This document shows positions 20,142-31,326 of a stretch of DNA of 64,000 nt, piece after piece. Position 1 is the first letter of the stretch, and each line of letters begins with the position of its first letter. The stretch is from Arthrobacter silvisoli. Its GTDB lineage: Bacteria > Actinomycetota > Actinomycetes > Actinomycetales > Micrococcaceae. Made by a program: the position numbers and the translations under genes. The notes beneath the pieces are model-generated. The model was given only the letters and a program-made list of their open reading frames with translations, searched no databases and was not told the DNA's origin. The stretch is from assembly GCF_003369445.1 (NCBI RefSeq), contig NZ_QRCU01000037.1, forward strand, positions 124,001 through 188,000. The letters run 5' to 3'.

Positions 20142-21005
20142 CTATTCTTTTGCCGCCGCCTGCTCCGCTTCCACGTCCGCGACGAGGCGGCTGACGTGGA
20201 GGCCGAGGTAGGCGACCTCATCCCGGGTCAGCGCCGTTGAGAGCTTCATTTCGAGCAGATACTGGATTTTCGCCGCGCATCCGACCCCGGCCGCATGCGT
20301 CTTTGCAATGGCATCAGCAAGAGTCGAGCTGTCTTCGGTGATCTGCCGCCCTGATGCCACCCTGCTGAACAGGTAACGCAGATGTGTGACGAAACGCGCC
20401 GCATTCATGGACTGCTGATCGACTGTGATCGCGAACGTCTGATCGATGATTCCGAAGGTGTGGGTGATGATCTCTGTCATCTGGAAGGTCCGGCTCATCC
20501 CGGGCGCAGCGAACTGGGCATTCACAAAATGCAAAGCCAGCGCGACGGCCTCATCCGCTTCGATCTGCACTCCGAGCGCCTGGCGGGCAATCTCTACCGC
20601 TTCGCGCCCGGTGGCAAGTTCCTGGGGATAGAGCTGGGAGACTTCCCACGCGAGGGGGAATTCGGCAGGAATCGCCTCTTGAATCCGCTGTACTGCGAAG
20701 TGCAGGTGGTCCGCCAGGGGCAGGATGAGGCTTTGGCCAACACGAATGCCGAGGCGGTCCCGTGCCAGATCCGCGATGCGTCCAGCTGCCCTGATGTATT
20801 CCAGCGGAATATCTGCCAGGAACTGCGAGAGTCGGTCTTCGCTGCTTCCTTCACTGGCAACGAAGACCTGGTCGATCGCGGATTTTGCCAAAATGTCGCC
20901 TGGTTTTCGACCGTGGCCCAAGCCCCGTCCGATCGCGACGAATTCTCGGTTTTCGTCGTCGGTGGCGATAACCGAATTGTTGTTGAGGACACGCTTAACG
21001 CGCAC
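20142..21005 (-). CDS. BglG/LicT-family transcriptional antiterminator
   Basis: 287 residues. The N-terminal RNA-binding CAT domain (MRVKRVLNNNSVIATD, residues 1-55) is followed by two PRDs. Candidate phosphorylated histidines are visible: His100 and His159 in PRD1, His208 and His270 in PRD2. In this family EII phosphorylates PRD1 (off) and HPr phosphorylates PRD2 (on), so antitermination follows substrate uptake. Its target is very probably the RAT at 24835-24872 in the leader of its own operon. It is separated from bglA by 76 bp containing a strong hairpin. Confidence 0.93.
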   Translation of the reverse strand: MRVKRVLNNNSVIATDDENREFVAIGRGLGHGRKPGDILAKSAIDQVFVASEGSSEDRLSQFLADIPLEYIRAAGRIADLARDRLGIRVGQSLILPLADHLHFAVQRIQEAIPAEFPLAWEVSQLYPQELATGREAVEIARQALGVQIEADEAVALALHFVNAQFAAPGMSRTFQMTEIITHTFGIIDQTFAITVDQQSMNAARFVTHLRYLFSRVASGRQITEDSSTLADAIAKTHAAGVGCAAKIQYLLEMKLSTALTRDEVAYLGLHVSRLVADVEAEQAAAKE

Positions 21006-21038
21006 CTGGTGTCCTTCCGTTGTCGGGTTTCAATGTCG

Positions 21039-21073
21039 CTTGCGGCGGGCTCACCCCGGATGCCCGCCGCAAG
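21039..21073. terminator. Strong hairpin between phospho-beta-glucosidase and antiterminator genes
   Basis: A perfect 12-bp stem (CTTGCGGCGGGC at 21039-21050, its complement at 21062-21073) closes an 11-base loop. No T-run follows on the minus strand, so it may be a partial terminator or mRNA-stabilising element. Either would set different levels for bglA and the downstream licT-ptsI genes. Confidence 0.55.
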
Positions 21074-21081
21074 CTGCGGTC

Positions 21082-22518
<1,437 letters not shown>

Positions 22519-24450
22519 TCAGCGGACGACGTCGAGGACGGGCTCACCGGAGCCGACCTGACCGCTCGCGGCGGCGGTCACGGCGTCGAACTTGTCGTGG
22601 TTGGTGACCACCATGATCACGGTGGTGGGGTGACCGGCGGCGCGGATCGCGTCCAGGTCTGCCGTGACAAGGTGCTGGCCGGCCTCGATCCGGGCACCGC
22701 GCTGAACTGCGTCGGTGAAACCGTGACCGTCCATGGTCACCGTGTCAATGCCGACGTGCACGAGGACCTCAACGCCATCGTCCGTGCGGATTCCAAAGGC
22801 ATGTCCGGTGGCCATGGCGACCATGACCGTTCCCGCACACGGTGCCACAATCGCGCCGTTCGCAGGCTCGACGGCGATCCCGGGTCCCATCGTCTCGGCC
22901 GAGAAGACCGGGTCTCCGACTTCGCTGAGGGGAACGACGACGCCGGCAACCGGCGCGTTCAGTTCGGTCACCCCGGCACGGACCAGGGTGGCGGTGCCCG
23001 TCCCGCCGTTTCGGAGGCTGGCGGTGGTGGGCAGGCTGTCGTAGTCCACGACAAAGCCCTCTTCAGGGGTTGCCGGCTTTTCGTACTTGAGGGAAAGCGC
23101 GAAGGTCAGCACGGCTGTGACGATGGCCCCGATCACCAAGGCGATGACGATGTTGATCAGGTGCTGGAGGGTGTTGTCACCGATGTAGAGCAGGACCGCG
23201 GGAAGGCCGGAGGATCCCGTGGCGAAACGGCTGGTCTGGGTCAGGCCGGCGTACAAGCCCGCGCAGCCACCGCCGATCATGGCGGCAATCAGTGGGTACC
23301 GCTTCGGGAGCAAGACACCGTACAGAGCAGGCTCGGTGATTCCCATCAGCGCGGTGATTGAGCCGGCGGAAGCGATTTGCTTGAGCTTGCGTTCTTTGGT
23401 GCGAAGGGCAACGACAAGGGTTGCGACGCCGACGGAGATGTTGGAGACGAGGGCACCGGGTCCGAAGATGTTTTCCCGGCCGGTCTGGGCGAGCTGGACG
23501 ATGCCAAGCGGGGCGACGCCGTTGTGGAGGCCGAACATCACCATGACGGGCAGGGAGGCACCGATCAGGACTGCGGGAGCCCATGCGGCGTGGGTGCTGA
23601 GGAATCCGAAGAACAGGCCGAGCCAGCCGCCGATGATGCTTCCGATGGGGCCTAGGACTGTCATCGCCAAGGTTCCCACGACGAGGAAGGTAATCATTGG
23701 GACGAAGACCAGCTTCACTGCGGCCGGAATGATCCGGTCCAGCAGCTTCTCAACCCTCGCCTGGACGAGGACCACCAGGATGATCGGGATGACTGAGCCC
23801 GCGTACGACGCAAGTGGAAGTGGAATGACTTCGAACAGGTGGACCGGCTTTCCCTCCTGGACAAGCGCGAGCCAGTTCGGATGCATCATGATTCCGGCGA
23901 CCCCGGCGGCAAGGATCGGGTTGCTCTTGAGCTTGTTGGCAGCCGAGAACGCGATCAGCATCGGCATGAAGTAGAACACCGCGTCGGCGATGAAGTTGAT
24001 GATCACATAGCTTTGCGACTGGCGGGTAATGACGTTGAAGACCACCAGCAAGGCAAGAAAGGCCTTGACCATGCCGGCTCCTGAGAGCGCCGGGATGAGG
24101 GGCTGGAAGGCACCTGCGACGAAGTCAATGACCGTCGAAACGATGCCCCTTTTCTCGCTTGTTCCATCCTCCTCCGTCTCCGTTACCCTGTGTCCGCTGG
24201 CAGCGAGCTGCTGCTCGACCTCTTCGTACACGTCCTTGACGTGCATTCCGACGACCACCTGGAAAACGCCGGCGTTGACGAGAGTCTTGGCCACTCCCTC
24301 AACAGCAGCAAGTTTTTCCTGGTCGGCTTTGCCGTTGTCCCGCAGTTCGAAGCGAAGACGGGTCTGGCAGTGGTAGACCGTGGCAATATTGTCCGGGCCG
24401 CCGACCAGATCGATGATGTTGCCTGCGAGTGAGGCGTATTGCTTGCTCAT
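22519..24450 (-). CDS. PTS beta-glucoside transporter, EIIBCA
   Basis: A 643-residue fused permease that imports and phosphorylates beta-glucosides. The EIIB domain comes first, with phospho-Cys28 (YHCQTRLRF) and VVGMHVKDVYEEV. The EIIC membrane domain (about residues 105-455) has some ten hydrophobic segments, including GITEPALYGVLLP. The EIIA domain (from ~490) has GVVVPLSEVGDPVF and phospho-His in LVHVGIDTV. Domain order B-C-A matches the BglF/BglP group. It is 18 bp after ptsH, so part of one transcript. Confidence 0.95.
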   Translation of the reverse strand: MSKQYASLAGNIIDLVGGPDNIATVYHCQTRLRFELRDNGKADQEKLAAVEGVAKTLVNAGVFQVVVGMHVKDVYEEVEQQLAASGHRVTETEEDGTSEKRGIVSTVIDFVAGAFQPLIPALSGAGMVKAFLALLVVFNVITRQSQSYVIINFIADAVFYFMPMLIAFSAANKLKSNPILAAGVAGIMMHPNWLALVQEGKPVHLFEVIPLPLASYAGSVIPIILVVLVQARVEKLLDRIIPAAVKLVFVPMITFLVVGTLAMTVLGPIGSIIGGWLGLFFGFLSTHAAWAPAVLIGASLPVMVMFGLHNGVAPLGIVQLAQTGRENIFGPGALVSNISVGVATLVVALRTKERKLKQIASAGSITALMGITEPALYGVLLPKRYPLIAAMIGGGCAGLYAGLTQTSRFATGSSGLPAVLLYIGDNTLQHLINIVIALVIGAIVTAVLTFALSLKYEKPATPEEGFVVDYDSLPTTASLRNGGTGTATLVRAGVTELNAPVAGVVVPLSEVGDPVFSAETMGPGIAVEPANGAIVAPCAGTVMVAMATGHAFGIRTDDGVEVLVHVGIDTVTMDGHGFTDAVQRGARIEAGQHLVTADLDAIRAAGHPTTVIMVVTNHDKFDAVTAAASGQVGSGEPVLDVVR

Positions 24451-24468
24451 GGTTGCTCTTTCTTGTGA

Positions 24469-24744
24469 TCAGGCGTCGTGGTCGGTCTCGAGGATGCGGG
24501 ACAGCGCATCCAGCGCTGCCTCTGCGTCCGGGCCTTCGGCCCTGAGGACTACGCGATCTCCGTGGTGGATGCCTAGGCTCATCAAGGCGAGAATGCTGGA
24601 GGCGTCGACTGCGTCAGCCACGGGTGCGTCCTGGGCCGCGATTGTGATGTCGAGGCCGGTTCCTCGTGCGGCTTCGGTGAATACCGCGGCCGGGCGGGCA
24701 TGCAGGCCTACCCTGCTTGCAATGGTTGCGATGCGTTCAGCCAT
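24469..24744 (-). CDS. ptsH: Phosphocarrier protein HPr
   Basis: 91 residues from the ATG at 24744, preceded by AAAGGAG. The frame is open further upstream, but that DNA is the RAT/terminator leader. His15 in GLHARPAAV is the EI-phosphorylated residue. The regulatory serine region (ASSILALMSLG, Ser49/50) matches the HPr(Ser46) position. It is first gene of the operon, directly behind the antiterminator target, so HPr synthesis itself depends on LicT-type antitermination. Confidence 0.95.
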   Translation of the reverse strand: MAERIATIASRVGLHARPAAVFTEAARGTGLDITIAAQDAPVADAVDASSILALMSLGIHHGDRVVLRAEGPDAEAALDALSRILETDHDA

Positions 24745-24795
24745 CGTGGGGTGCTCCTTTGGACCATAAAGCGGGCTGAGACGTTTTTTGGGCAT

Positions 24796-24843
24796 AAAAA
24801 AAGACCCAAGCAATGACGCGATCAGCGTCAGAGCTTGAGTCTT
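24796..24843 (-). terminator. Leader terminator controlled by antitermination
   Basis: On the minus strand, AAGACTCAAGC (24843-24833) pairs with GCTTGGGTCTT (24811-24801) with one G-T wobble. Inside it is a second stem TGACGC/GCGTCA (24814-24819 with 24825-24830), and seven T residues follow (24802-24796). This is a complete intrinsic terminator about 50 nt before ptsH. Its 5' strand overlaps the RAT. Confidence 0.9.
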
Positions 24844-24872
24844 GCCTCGTTCGAAACGAGTTACATGCTCAG
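24835..24872 (-). promoter_or_regulatory. Ribonucleic antiterminator (RAT) of the PTS operon
   Basis: Minus-strand RNA carries TGTAACTCG, then a small loop TTTCGAA, then CGAGGCAAGACTC. This has the form of the LicT/SacT/BglG RAT consensus (GTTACTG ... CAGGCAAAACC), with an asymmetric stem-loop that shares bases with the 5' arm of the terminator. Binding of the antiterminator encoded at 20142-21005 should prevent terminator formation. Confidence 0.88.
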
Positions 24873-24897
24873 GTCTCAGCAGAAAAAATCTACTTCG

Positions 24898-24928
24898 ATA
24901 GTAAAGCATGCAAGGTGATGCAGGTCAA
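24898..24928 (-). promoter_or_regulatory. Putative promoter of the beta-glucoside PTS operon
   Basis: The minus strand reads TTGACC (24928-24923), a 19-bp spacer, then TACTAT (24903-24898), about 10 bp before a plausible start point ahead of the RAT. The spacer is longer than ideal, so this is a moderate call. Confidence 0.45.
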
Positions 24929-24979
24929 CACTGACTGTGATCCGGCTTACCTCGGCAATCCTTGCTTGGCCCCGGCGTC

Positions 24980-25351
24980 TTAGCGGGGGTCGACGCGCAC
25001 CGTCGCCGCGCGGGTGCGGTTCGAGAGCATCGGCGGCAGGTAGGGGCTGCCTCCGTACTTCTCTGAGTAGGCATCGTCGATCCGGTCGTTGATTCCACCC
25101 TCAACAGCTGTGAACGACACCTCGATGTCGAGGCCGCCCGCGCGGACGCGTCCGGCCCGCTGCGCCATTGCGGATCGGTGCCAGCGCGACGCCGTTCCGT
25201 TGTAAGCGCGCACGTACACGTTCCCGTCCACGACCACCGACCAGATCCAGGTGGGCGTGCCGGGCGTGATGCCGTCGGCACGGTACGGGGAGATGTGGAA
25301 ATCGTCGGTCGTGCCGATGTTCTCGAGCTGTTCCGGAGTCAAGGCGTTCAT
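24980..25351 (-). CDS. DUF2255 family protein
   Basis: 123 residues from the ATG at 25351, with GAGAGGA about 8 nt upstream. The sequence contains DDFHISPYRADG, TPTWIWSVVVDGNVYVRAYNG and RWHRSAMAQRAGRVRAGG, the pattern of DUF2255, small split-barrel-like proteins sometimes annotated as flavin/nitroreductase-like. No catalytic role can be assigned. It is the last gene of the minus-strand arm of the redox locus, 17 bp after the aldo/keto reductase gene. Confidence 0.8.
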   Translation of the reverse strand: MNALTPEQLENIGTTDDFHISPYRADGITPGTPTWIWSVVVDGNVYVRAYNGTASRWHRSAMAQRAGRVRAGGLDIEVSFTAVEGGINDRIDDAYSEKYGGSPYLPPMLSNRTRAATVRVDPR

Positions 25352-25368
25352 GTCATGGTCCTCTCTCT

Positions 25369-26226
25369 TCATTTGCCGCTGTAGACGGGGAATCTGCTGT
25401 GTTCGCCGTAGTCCTGCGCCGTCATGTTCAATAGGGCGTCCATGTCCGGCTCGGAGATCTCGAAGTTGACCTGGGCGTTGGTGCGCATGTGCTCGGGATT
25501 CGCCGTCTTCGGCAGGGACACGGTGCCCAGCTGCAGGGTGTAGCGGATGCACAGCTGCGGCACGGACACGCCGTACTTTTCCGCCACCGCCTGTACCTCG
25601 GCGTTCTTCAAGATCCCGCCATGGGCGATCGGCGAGTACGCCTGGACAAGGATCCCCCTGTCCTCGCAGTAGGAAAGAAGATCCGCGGGGGTGTTGCCTG
25701 CGTGGACGAGGAGCTGGTTGACGTGCGGGACGACGGCCGCACCCGCCAGGATGTTCTCCAGGTCCTGCTGCTGGAAGTTGGACACGCCGATGGAGCGAAT
25801 ATTGCCGGCTTGATACGCATCCTCGAGCGCGCGCCAGGCTTGGCGGTTGCCATCGGCGTAGTCGCCGCCGCGGAAGTCGCCCCAGGGCTGCGGGCTGTGG
25901 ATGAGCATCAGGTCGATATAGTCCAGGCCCATGGTCGCCAGGGACCCGTCGATCGCGGCCACCGCGTTGTCGTAGTCTTTGATCTCCGCGGCAAGTTTGG
26001 TGGAGACGAACAGCTCGTCACGGGCGACCCGGGACGTGCGCACGCCTTCGCCGACGCCGCGTTCGTTGCCGTAGGCCTGGGCGGTGTCGATGTTGCGGTA
26101 GCCGATCTCGATCGCGGCCGTCACCGCGTCGGCCACTTTGTCGTCGTCGATGAACCACGTGCCAAGCCCCAGCTTCGGGATCCCGATGCCGTTGGCCAAG
26201 GTGTAGTTCTCGTTCAAGATGCTCAT
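25369..26226 (-). CDS. Aldo/keto reductase (AKR5-like)
   Basis: 285 residues, an NADPH-dependent TIM-barrel reductase of small carbonyl compounds. The catalytic tetrad is visible: Asp47 and Tyr52 in NIDTAQAYGNE, Lys77 in VSTKLA and His110 in LMLIHSPQP. The cofactor-binding end has SLPKTANPEHMRTN. It resembles the 2,5-diketo-gluconate reductase group. Its ATG overlaps the stop of the upstream cupin gene as ATGA (26223-26226), so it is translationally coupled. The physiological substrate is unknown. Confidence 0.92.
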   Translation of the reverse strand: MSILNENYTLANGIGIPKLGLGTWFIDDDKVADAVTAAIEIGYRNIDTAQAYGNERGVGEGVRTSRVARDELFVSTKLAAEIKDYDNAVAAIDGSLATMGLDYIDLMLIHSPQPWGDFRGGDYADGNRQAWRALEDAYQAGNIRSIGVSNFQQQDLENILAGAAVVPHVNQLLVHAGNTPADLLSYCEDRGILVQAYSPIAHGGILKNAEVQAVAEKYGVSVPQLCIRYTLQLGTVSLPKTANPEHMRTNAQVNFEISEPDMDALLNMTAQDYGEHSRFPVYSGK

Positions 26227-26657
26227 GCGTTCTCTCCGTTCTTCGGCAGCGCGCCGTACACCTCGTCGGTGACAGGCTCGAGCCATTCATTGCAGACGTC
26301 CTCGCCTGGGGTGATGAAGGCGACGTGGGAGAACCACGAATCAGCCTTCGCCCCATGCCAATGCTTCGTGCCGGCCGGCACGCGGATCACCGTTCCCGGC
26401 TCAAGGCTGACGGGGTCTTCGCCCTCCGCTTGGTACCAGCCGCTGCCAGCTGTGCACATCAGGATCTGGTCGCCTCCACCATCGGTGCCGTGGTGGATGT
26501 GCCAGTTGTTGCGGCATCCCGGCTCAAAGGAGACGTTGTTGACCGGAACGCTCCCCGACGCGAGCGGGGCCAGGTAGCTCTGGCCGATGAAGTACTGCGC
26601 GTAGGCGTCGTTCGGTGCTCCGAGCGGGAAGATCTGGTCGAATTTGTTTCCAGTCAT
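26223..26657 (-). CDS. Cupin-domain protein
   Basis: A 144-residue single-domain cupin. Motif 1 is WHIHHGTDGGGDQILMCTAGSG and motif 2 is PGTVIRVPAGTKHWHGA. The metal ligands His/His/(Asp or Glu)/His are therefore present. Similar cupins are found beside carboxymuconolactone-decarboxylase (CMD) proteins and aldo/keto reductases, and such a CMD gene lies across the divergent promoter here. The likely role is metal-dependent small-molecule binding or conversion; no substrate can be inferred. Confidence 0.9.
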   Translation of the reverse strand: MTGNKFDQIFPLGAPNDAYAQYFIGQSYLAPLASGSVPVNNVSFEPGCRNNWHIHHGTDGGGDQILMCTAGSGWYQAEGEDPVSLEPGTVIRVPAGTKHWHGAKADSWFSHVAFITPGEDVCNEWLEPVTDEVYGALPKNGENA

Positions 26658-26679
26658 TGTCCTTTTCCTGCTGCTGCGA

Positions 26680-28565
<1,886 letters not shown>

Positions 28566-28593
28566 GCAGACAACGCTAATTCGGCCAATCCTT

Positions 28594-28639
28594 GGGAGGG
28601 AGTCTCCACTGGTACACCCTTCGCTGGAGACTCCCTCCC
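28594..28639. promoter_or_regulatory. Perfect inverted-repeat operator in the divergent promoter
   Basis: GGGAGGGAGTCTCCA (28594-28608) is repeated in perfect inverse orientation at 28625-28639, with a 16-bp spacer. Each arm itself contains a 9-bp palindrome (GGAGTCTCC at 28599-28607 and GGAGACTCC at 28626-28634), centred 27 bp apart. This suits two dimers of a HTH regulator. It sits 29 bp before the XRE gene start and 58 bp before the CMD gene. Confidence 0.85.
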
Positions 28640-28697
28640 CTACCGGCGTGGCGATGGAATAGAGGCATCCGAGCAACTACGACGAAGGTGAAAGATC

Positions 28698-29033
28698 ATG
28701 AGTAACGAAAAGCAGAGCACCGGCTGGAGCGGCGGAAAGAACGCTTTCGGCGACTTCGCCCCTGGAATAGTCCATTACACCGACAAGGTCCTATTTGATG
28801 AGGTCTGGGAACGCGAGGACCTGTCCAAGCGCGATCGCAGCCTGATCACCGTCGCTGCGCTGACGTCCCTGGGCAAGATGGACCAGTTGAAATTCCATCT
28901 CGGTTTCGCCCGCCAGAACGGCGTCAGCGACGAGGAACTGAAGGAAGCCCTGCTGCACCTGTCCTTTTACGCCGGCTGGCCCAACGGGATGGGCGCAACG
29001 GCGGCGCTGAAGAACGTCATCGAAGACGCCTGA
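28698..29033 (+). CDS. Carboxymuconolactone decarboxylase (CMD) family protein
   Basis: 111 residues with AAGGTG upstream of the ATG. The all-helical CMD fold is recognisable from EVWEREDLSKRDRSLITVAAL, LKFHLGFARQNGVS and EELKEALLHLSFYAGWP. The peroxidatic CxxC of AhpD-type members is absent, so it belongs to the gamma-CMD-like group. It is first gene of the plus-strand arm, driven from the shared operator region. Its exact reaction is unknown. Confidence 0.9.
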   Translation: MSNEKQSTGWSGGKNAFGDFAPGIVHYTDKVLFDEVWEREDLSKRDRSLITVAALTSLGKMDQLKFHLGFARQNGVSDEELKEALLHLSFYAGWPNGMGATAALKNVIEDA

Positions 29034-29113
29034 CACCGGGTTCTAGAACCACTCGATGTGGTGGGAAACCCCCACGGCATCGGGCGGGCACCGGCCTTAC
29101 GGAAGGACAAAGA

Positions 29114-29953
29114 ATGTCATCGCAGAAACCGCTCGGAACAGCAGAGACACCGCCCTCTCTCAGCGGGGCCACCCGCTTGTTCCCCATCATCGGAGACCCC
29201 GTCGCACATGTGCAGTCCCCCATATGGCTCACGCGGACCTTTACCGAGCGCGGCCACAACGGGATCTGCGTACCGATGCAAGTACAAGGAGGCACACTCG
29301 ATGCCGTCATGGCCGGACTGACGGAGACGCGGAACGTCGACGGGATCCTGGTCACGATGCCACACAAGAACGCCGCTTTCACTTATTGCTCCACCAGCAC
29401 CGACCGTGCGAGTCACTCCGGCGTCGTCAGCGTCATGCGCCGCAACCCGGACGGCACCTGGCATGGGGACATGCTCGACGGCCTTGCCTTCGTCAAGGCC
29501 CAACTGGACCATGGCGCGACCATCCACGGCGCACGGGCACTGCTGATCGGTACCGGCAGTGCGGGCAGGGCCATAGCAATCGCACTCATCGAAGCAGGAG
29601 TACGAGAGATCGTGGTCCACGACGCCGACCTCTCGCGCGTGAGCAGTTTGCTGGACCTGCTGGAGGCGATGGATTCTGGCCGGGCGAGTGCCGGGACGGC
29701 AGACCCAACTGGCTTCGACCTGGTCTTCAACGCGACTCCTCTCGGGATGGAAGACAAAGACCCGTTGCCGGTGGATCGCTCATTGCTGACCTCCTCAATG
29801 TTCGTCGGCGACGTCGTCTCCGGACACGGCACTACACCTCTCATCGCTGCCGCCCGTTCCCTTGGCTGCGGAACTGCCGCCGGTGTGCACATGGTTGAGG
29901 CCGTGCAAGATCTTATGGCTGATTTCATGCTGGGTCGCCGAAGTGAACAGTGA
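29114..29953 (+). CDS. Shikimate/quinate dehydrogenase-like protein
   Basis: 279 residues, preceded by GGAAGGAC. The N-terminal substrate domain has IIGDPVAHVQSPIW and ILVTMPHKN, holding the Lys equivalent to the AroE catalytic Lys. HGDMLDG carries the matching Asp. The Rossmann half has LLIGTGSAGRAIAIALIEAG and later FNATPLGM. The usual SKSP is altered to VQSP and the NADP-specific basic patch is not evident (VVHDADLS suggests NAD). I infer a catabolic or secondary dehydrogenase rather than the housekeeping AroE. It lies 80 bp after the CMD gene. Confidence 0.85.
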   Translation: MSSQKPLGTAETPPSLSGATRLFPIIGDPVAHVQSPIWLTRTFTERGHNGICVPMQVQGGTLDAVMAGLTETRNVDGILVTMPHKNAAFTYCSTSTDRASHSGVVSVMRRNPDGTWHGDMLDGLAFVKAQLDHGATIHGARALLIGTGSAGRAIAIALIEAGVREIVVHDADLSRVSSLLDLLEAMDSGRASAGTADPTGFDLVFNATPLGMEDKDPLPVDRSLLTSSMFVGDVVSGHGTTPLIAAARSLGCGTAAGVHMVEAVQDLMADFMLGRRSEQ

Positions 29954-29990
29954 CCGCTCCCATTGCACCGCAGAATAGATCTAAGGAGAC

Positions 29991-30860
29991 ATGATGAACC
30001 ATTCGCACCCACCGCTCCGGCGCAGCCCCCGCGGGCAGGCAATGGCCCCGACAACTATGCCAATTCGTGCCGAGGCCTTCGATGACCCACACGGCACAGT
30101 CCTTTACTGGCTCGGCATGGCGGGATACTTGATCAATGCACGGGGGACGCTGATTATGGTCGACCCGCTGCTCCAGGACTTTGACATGCCAGTGCTCATC
30201 GACTTCCCGCTCCAGGCGGCAGACGTCCCCCGACTCGATGGGATCCTGGTCACTCACGCGGACAATGACCACTTCAGCGTGCCGACATGTACGGCCTTGA
30301 ATGAAGTCACTCAGCAGTTCCACTCGACCCGCTACGTCGCCGATCTGATGCAGGAACTGGGCATGCCCGCCAACGGCCACGGCATCGGCGATGCCTTCTC
30401 CGTCGGTGGGGTCCAGGTCACGGTCACGCCGGCCGACCACGCCTGGCAGAATGCCGCGCCCCAGCCCGGGCAGCGCACCTTCCATGATGAAGACTCGTGT
30501 GGCTTCTGGGTCGAGACCCTCGACGGCGTGATCTGGGCACCAGGGGATTCACGGCTGATCCGCGAACACCATCTGACCATGCCGGCCCCGGACGCATTGC
30601 TTTTCGACTTCTCGGACAGCGAGTGGCACTTCACCTTCGACGGCGCGGTCGAGATGGCCAATGCCTACCCCGACGCGGACCTGCTCCTGCACCACTGGGG
30701 CAGCGTAGATTCTCCCGAGTTCGCCCCGTTCAACGCCGACCCAGCCACGCTCCGGGACGTCGTGGTCAACCCCGACCGCATCCGTGTACTCGCACCGGGC
30801 GAGCCCTTCCGACTGGGCGGCACATCCGCGAAGGCGCGACGCAAGCAGCGGTTGATGTAG
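29991..30860 (+). CDS. MBL-fold metallo-hydrolase (UlaG-like)
   Basis: 289 residues with AAGGAG before the ATG at 29991. The fold is marked by YWLGMAGYLINARGTLIMVDPLL and the metal motif THADNDHFS, a variant in which HxHxDH reads HxDxDH. Further ligands are likely in TPADHAW and LLHHWGS. This resembles the UlaG/L-ascorbate-6-P lactonase-like group, often lactonases or phosphodiesterases. It is last gene of the plus-strand arm. Combined with the dehydrogenase and CMD protein, a short lactone/enol-lactone catabolic route is conceivable. Confidence 0.85.
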   Translation: MMNHSHPPLRRSPRGQAMAPTTMPIRAEAFDDPHGTVLYWLGMAGYLINARGTLIMVDPLLQDFDMPVLIDFPLQAADVPRLDGILVTHADNDHFSVPTCTALNEVTQQFHSTRYVADLMQELGMPANGHGIGDAFSVGGVQVTVTPADHAWQNAAPQPGQRTFHDEDSCGFWVETLDGVIWAPGDSRLIREHHLTMPAPDALLFDFSDSEWHFTFDGAVEMANAYPDADLLLHHWGSVDSPEFAPFNADPATLRDVVVNPDRIRVLAPGEPFRLGGTSAKARRKQRLM

Positions 30861-30931
30861 CTAAAATGAGCGGCCGTGACGGCGGCCGCAGCCATTGTCG
30901 TGCTCGTCGGTTTTCTTCCCGAGCTGAGGTG

Positions 30932-31150
30932 TCAGAGGACCCTGACGGATTCCCGTTCAACGAGCTGGGTAGCAAGCACGGTTCCTTCGGTCTTCCCCGG
31001 TCCTCCCTCGATCCGGTCCAGGAGCATCGAAACCGCCGCGGCTACCTTGGCTAGGATGTCCTGGGCGATCGTGGTGAGCTGCGGGCTCGTGTATTTGCTG
31101 ATATCCCGGTTGTCGAATCCGACGACCGAGACATCCTCGGGGACCTCAGA
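30932..31150 (-). pseudogene. Truncated LacI-family regulator, C-terminal fragment
   Basis: Minus-strand codons read VPEDVSVVGFDNRDISKYT then PQLTTIAQDI and LATQLVERESVRVL. This is the last ~70 residues of the LacI/GalR effector domain. No DNA-binding domain or earlier effector-domain sequence precedes it (31151-31326 is unrecognisable), so it is a relic. It lies within the right border zone of the accessory block, next to mutM. The gap 30861-30931 holds nothing I recognise. Confidence 0.75.
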
Positions 31151-31326
31151 CCAGCAGACTGCAAACCGCTCATCAGGGCCGGCCGCGAGAAGGTCCGCCC
31201 AGGCGAAACCAGAGCACGTCAACGACGAAGGCACTCGCAATACATTGATGTGCTGCGGATCGAGGCAATCACACCACGACCGAGGGCCGCAGGCCACTCT
31301 TGGTCGCGTTTGAGACGAAGACTCAG

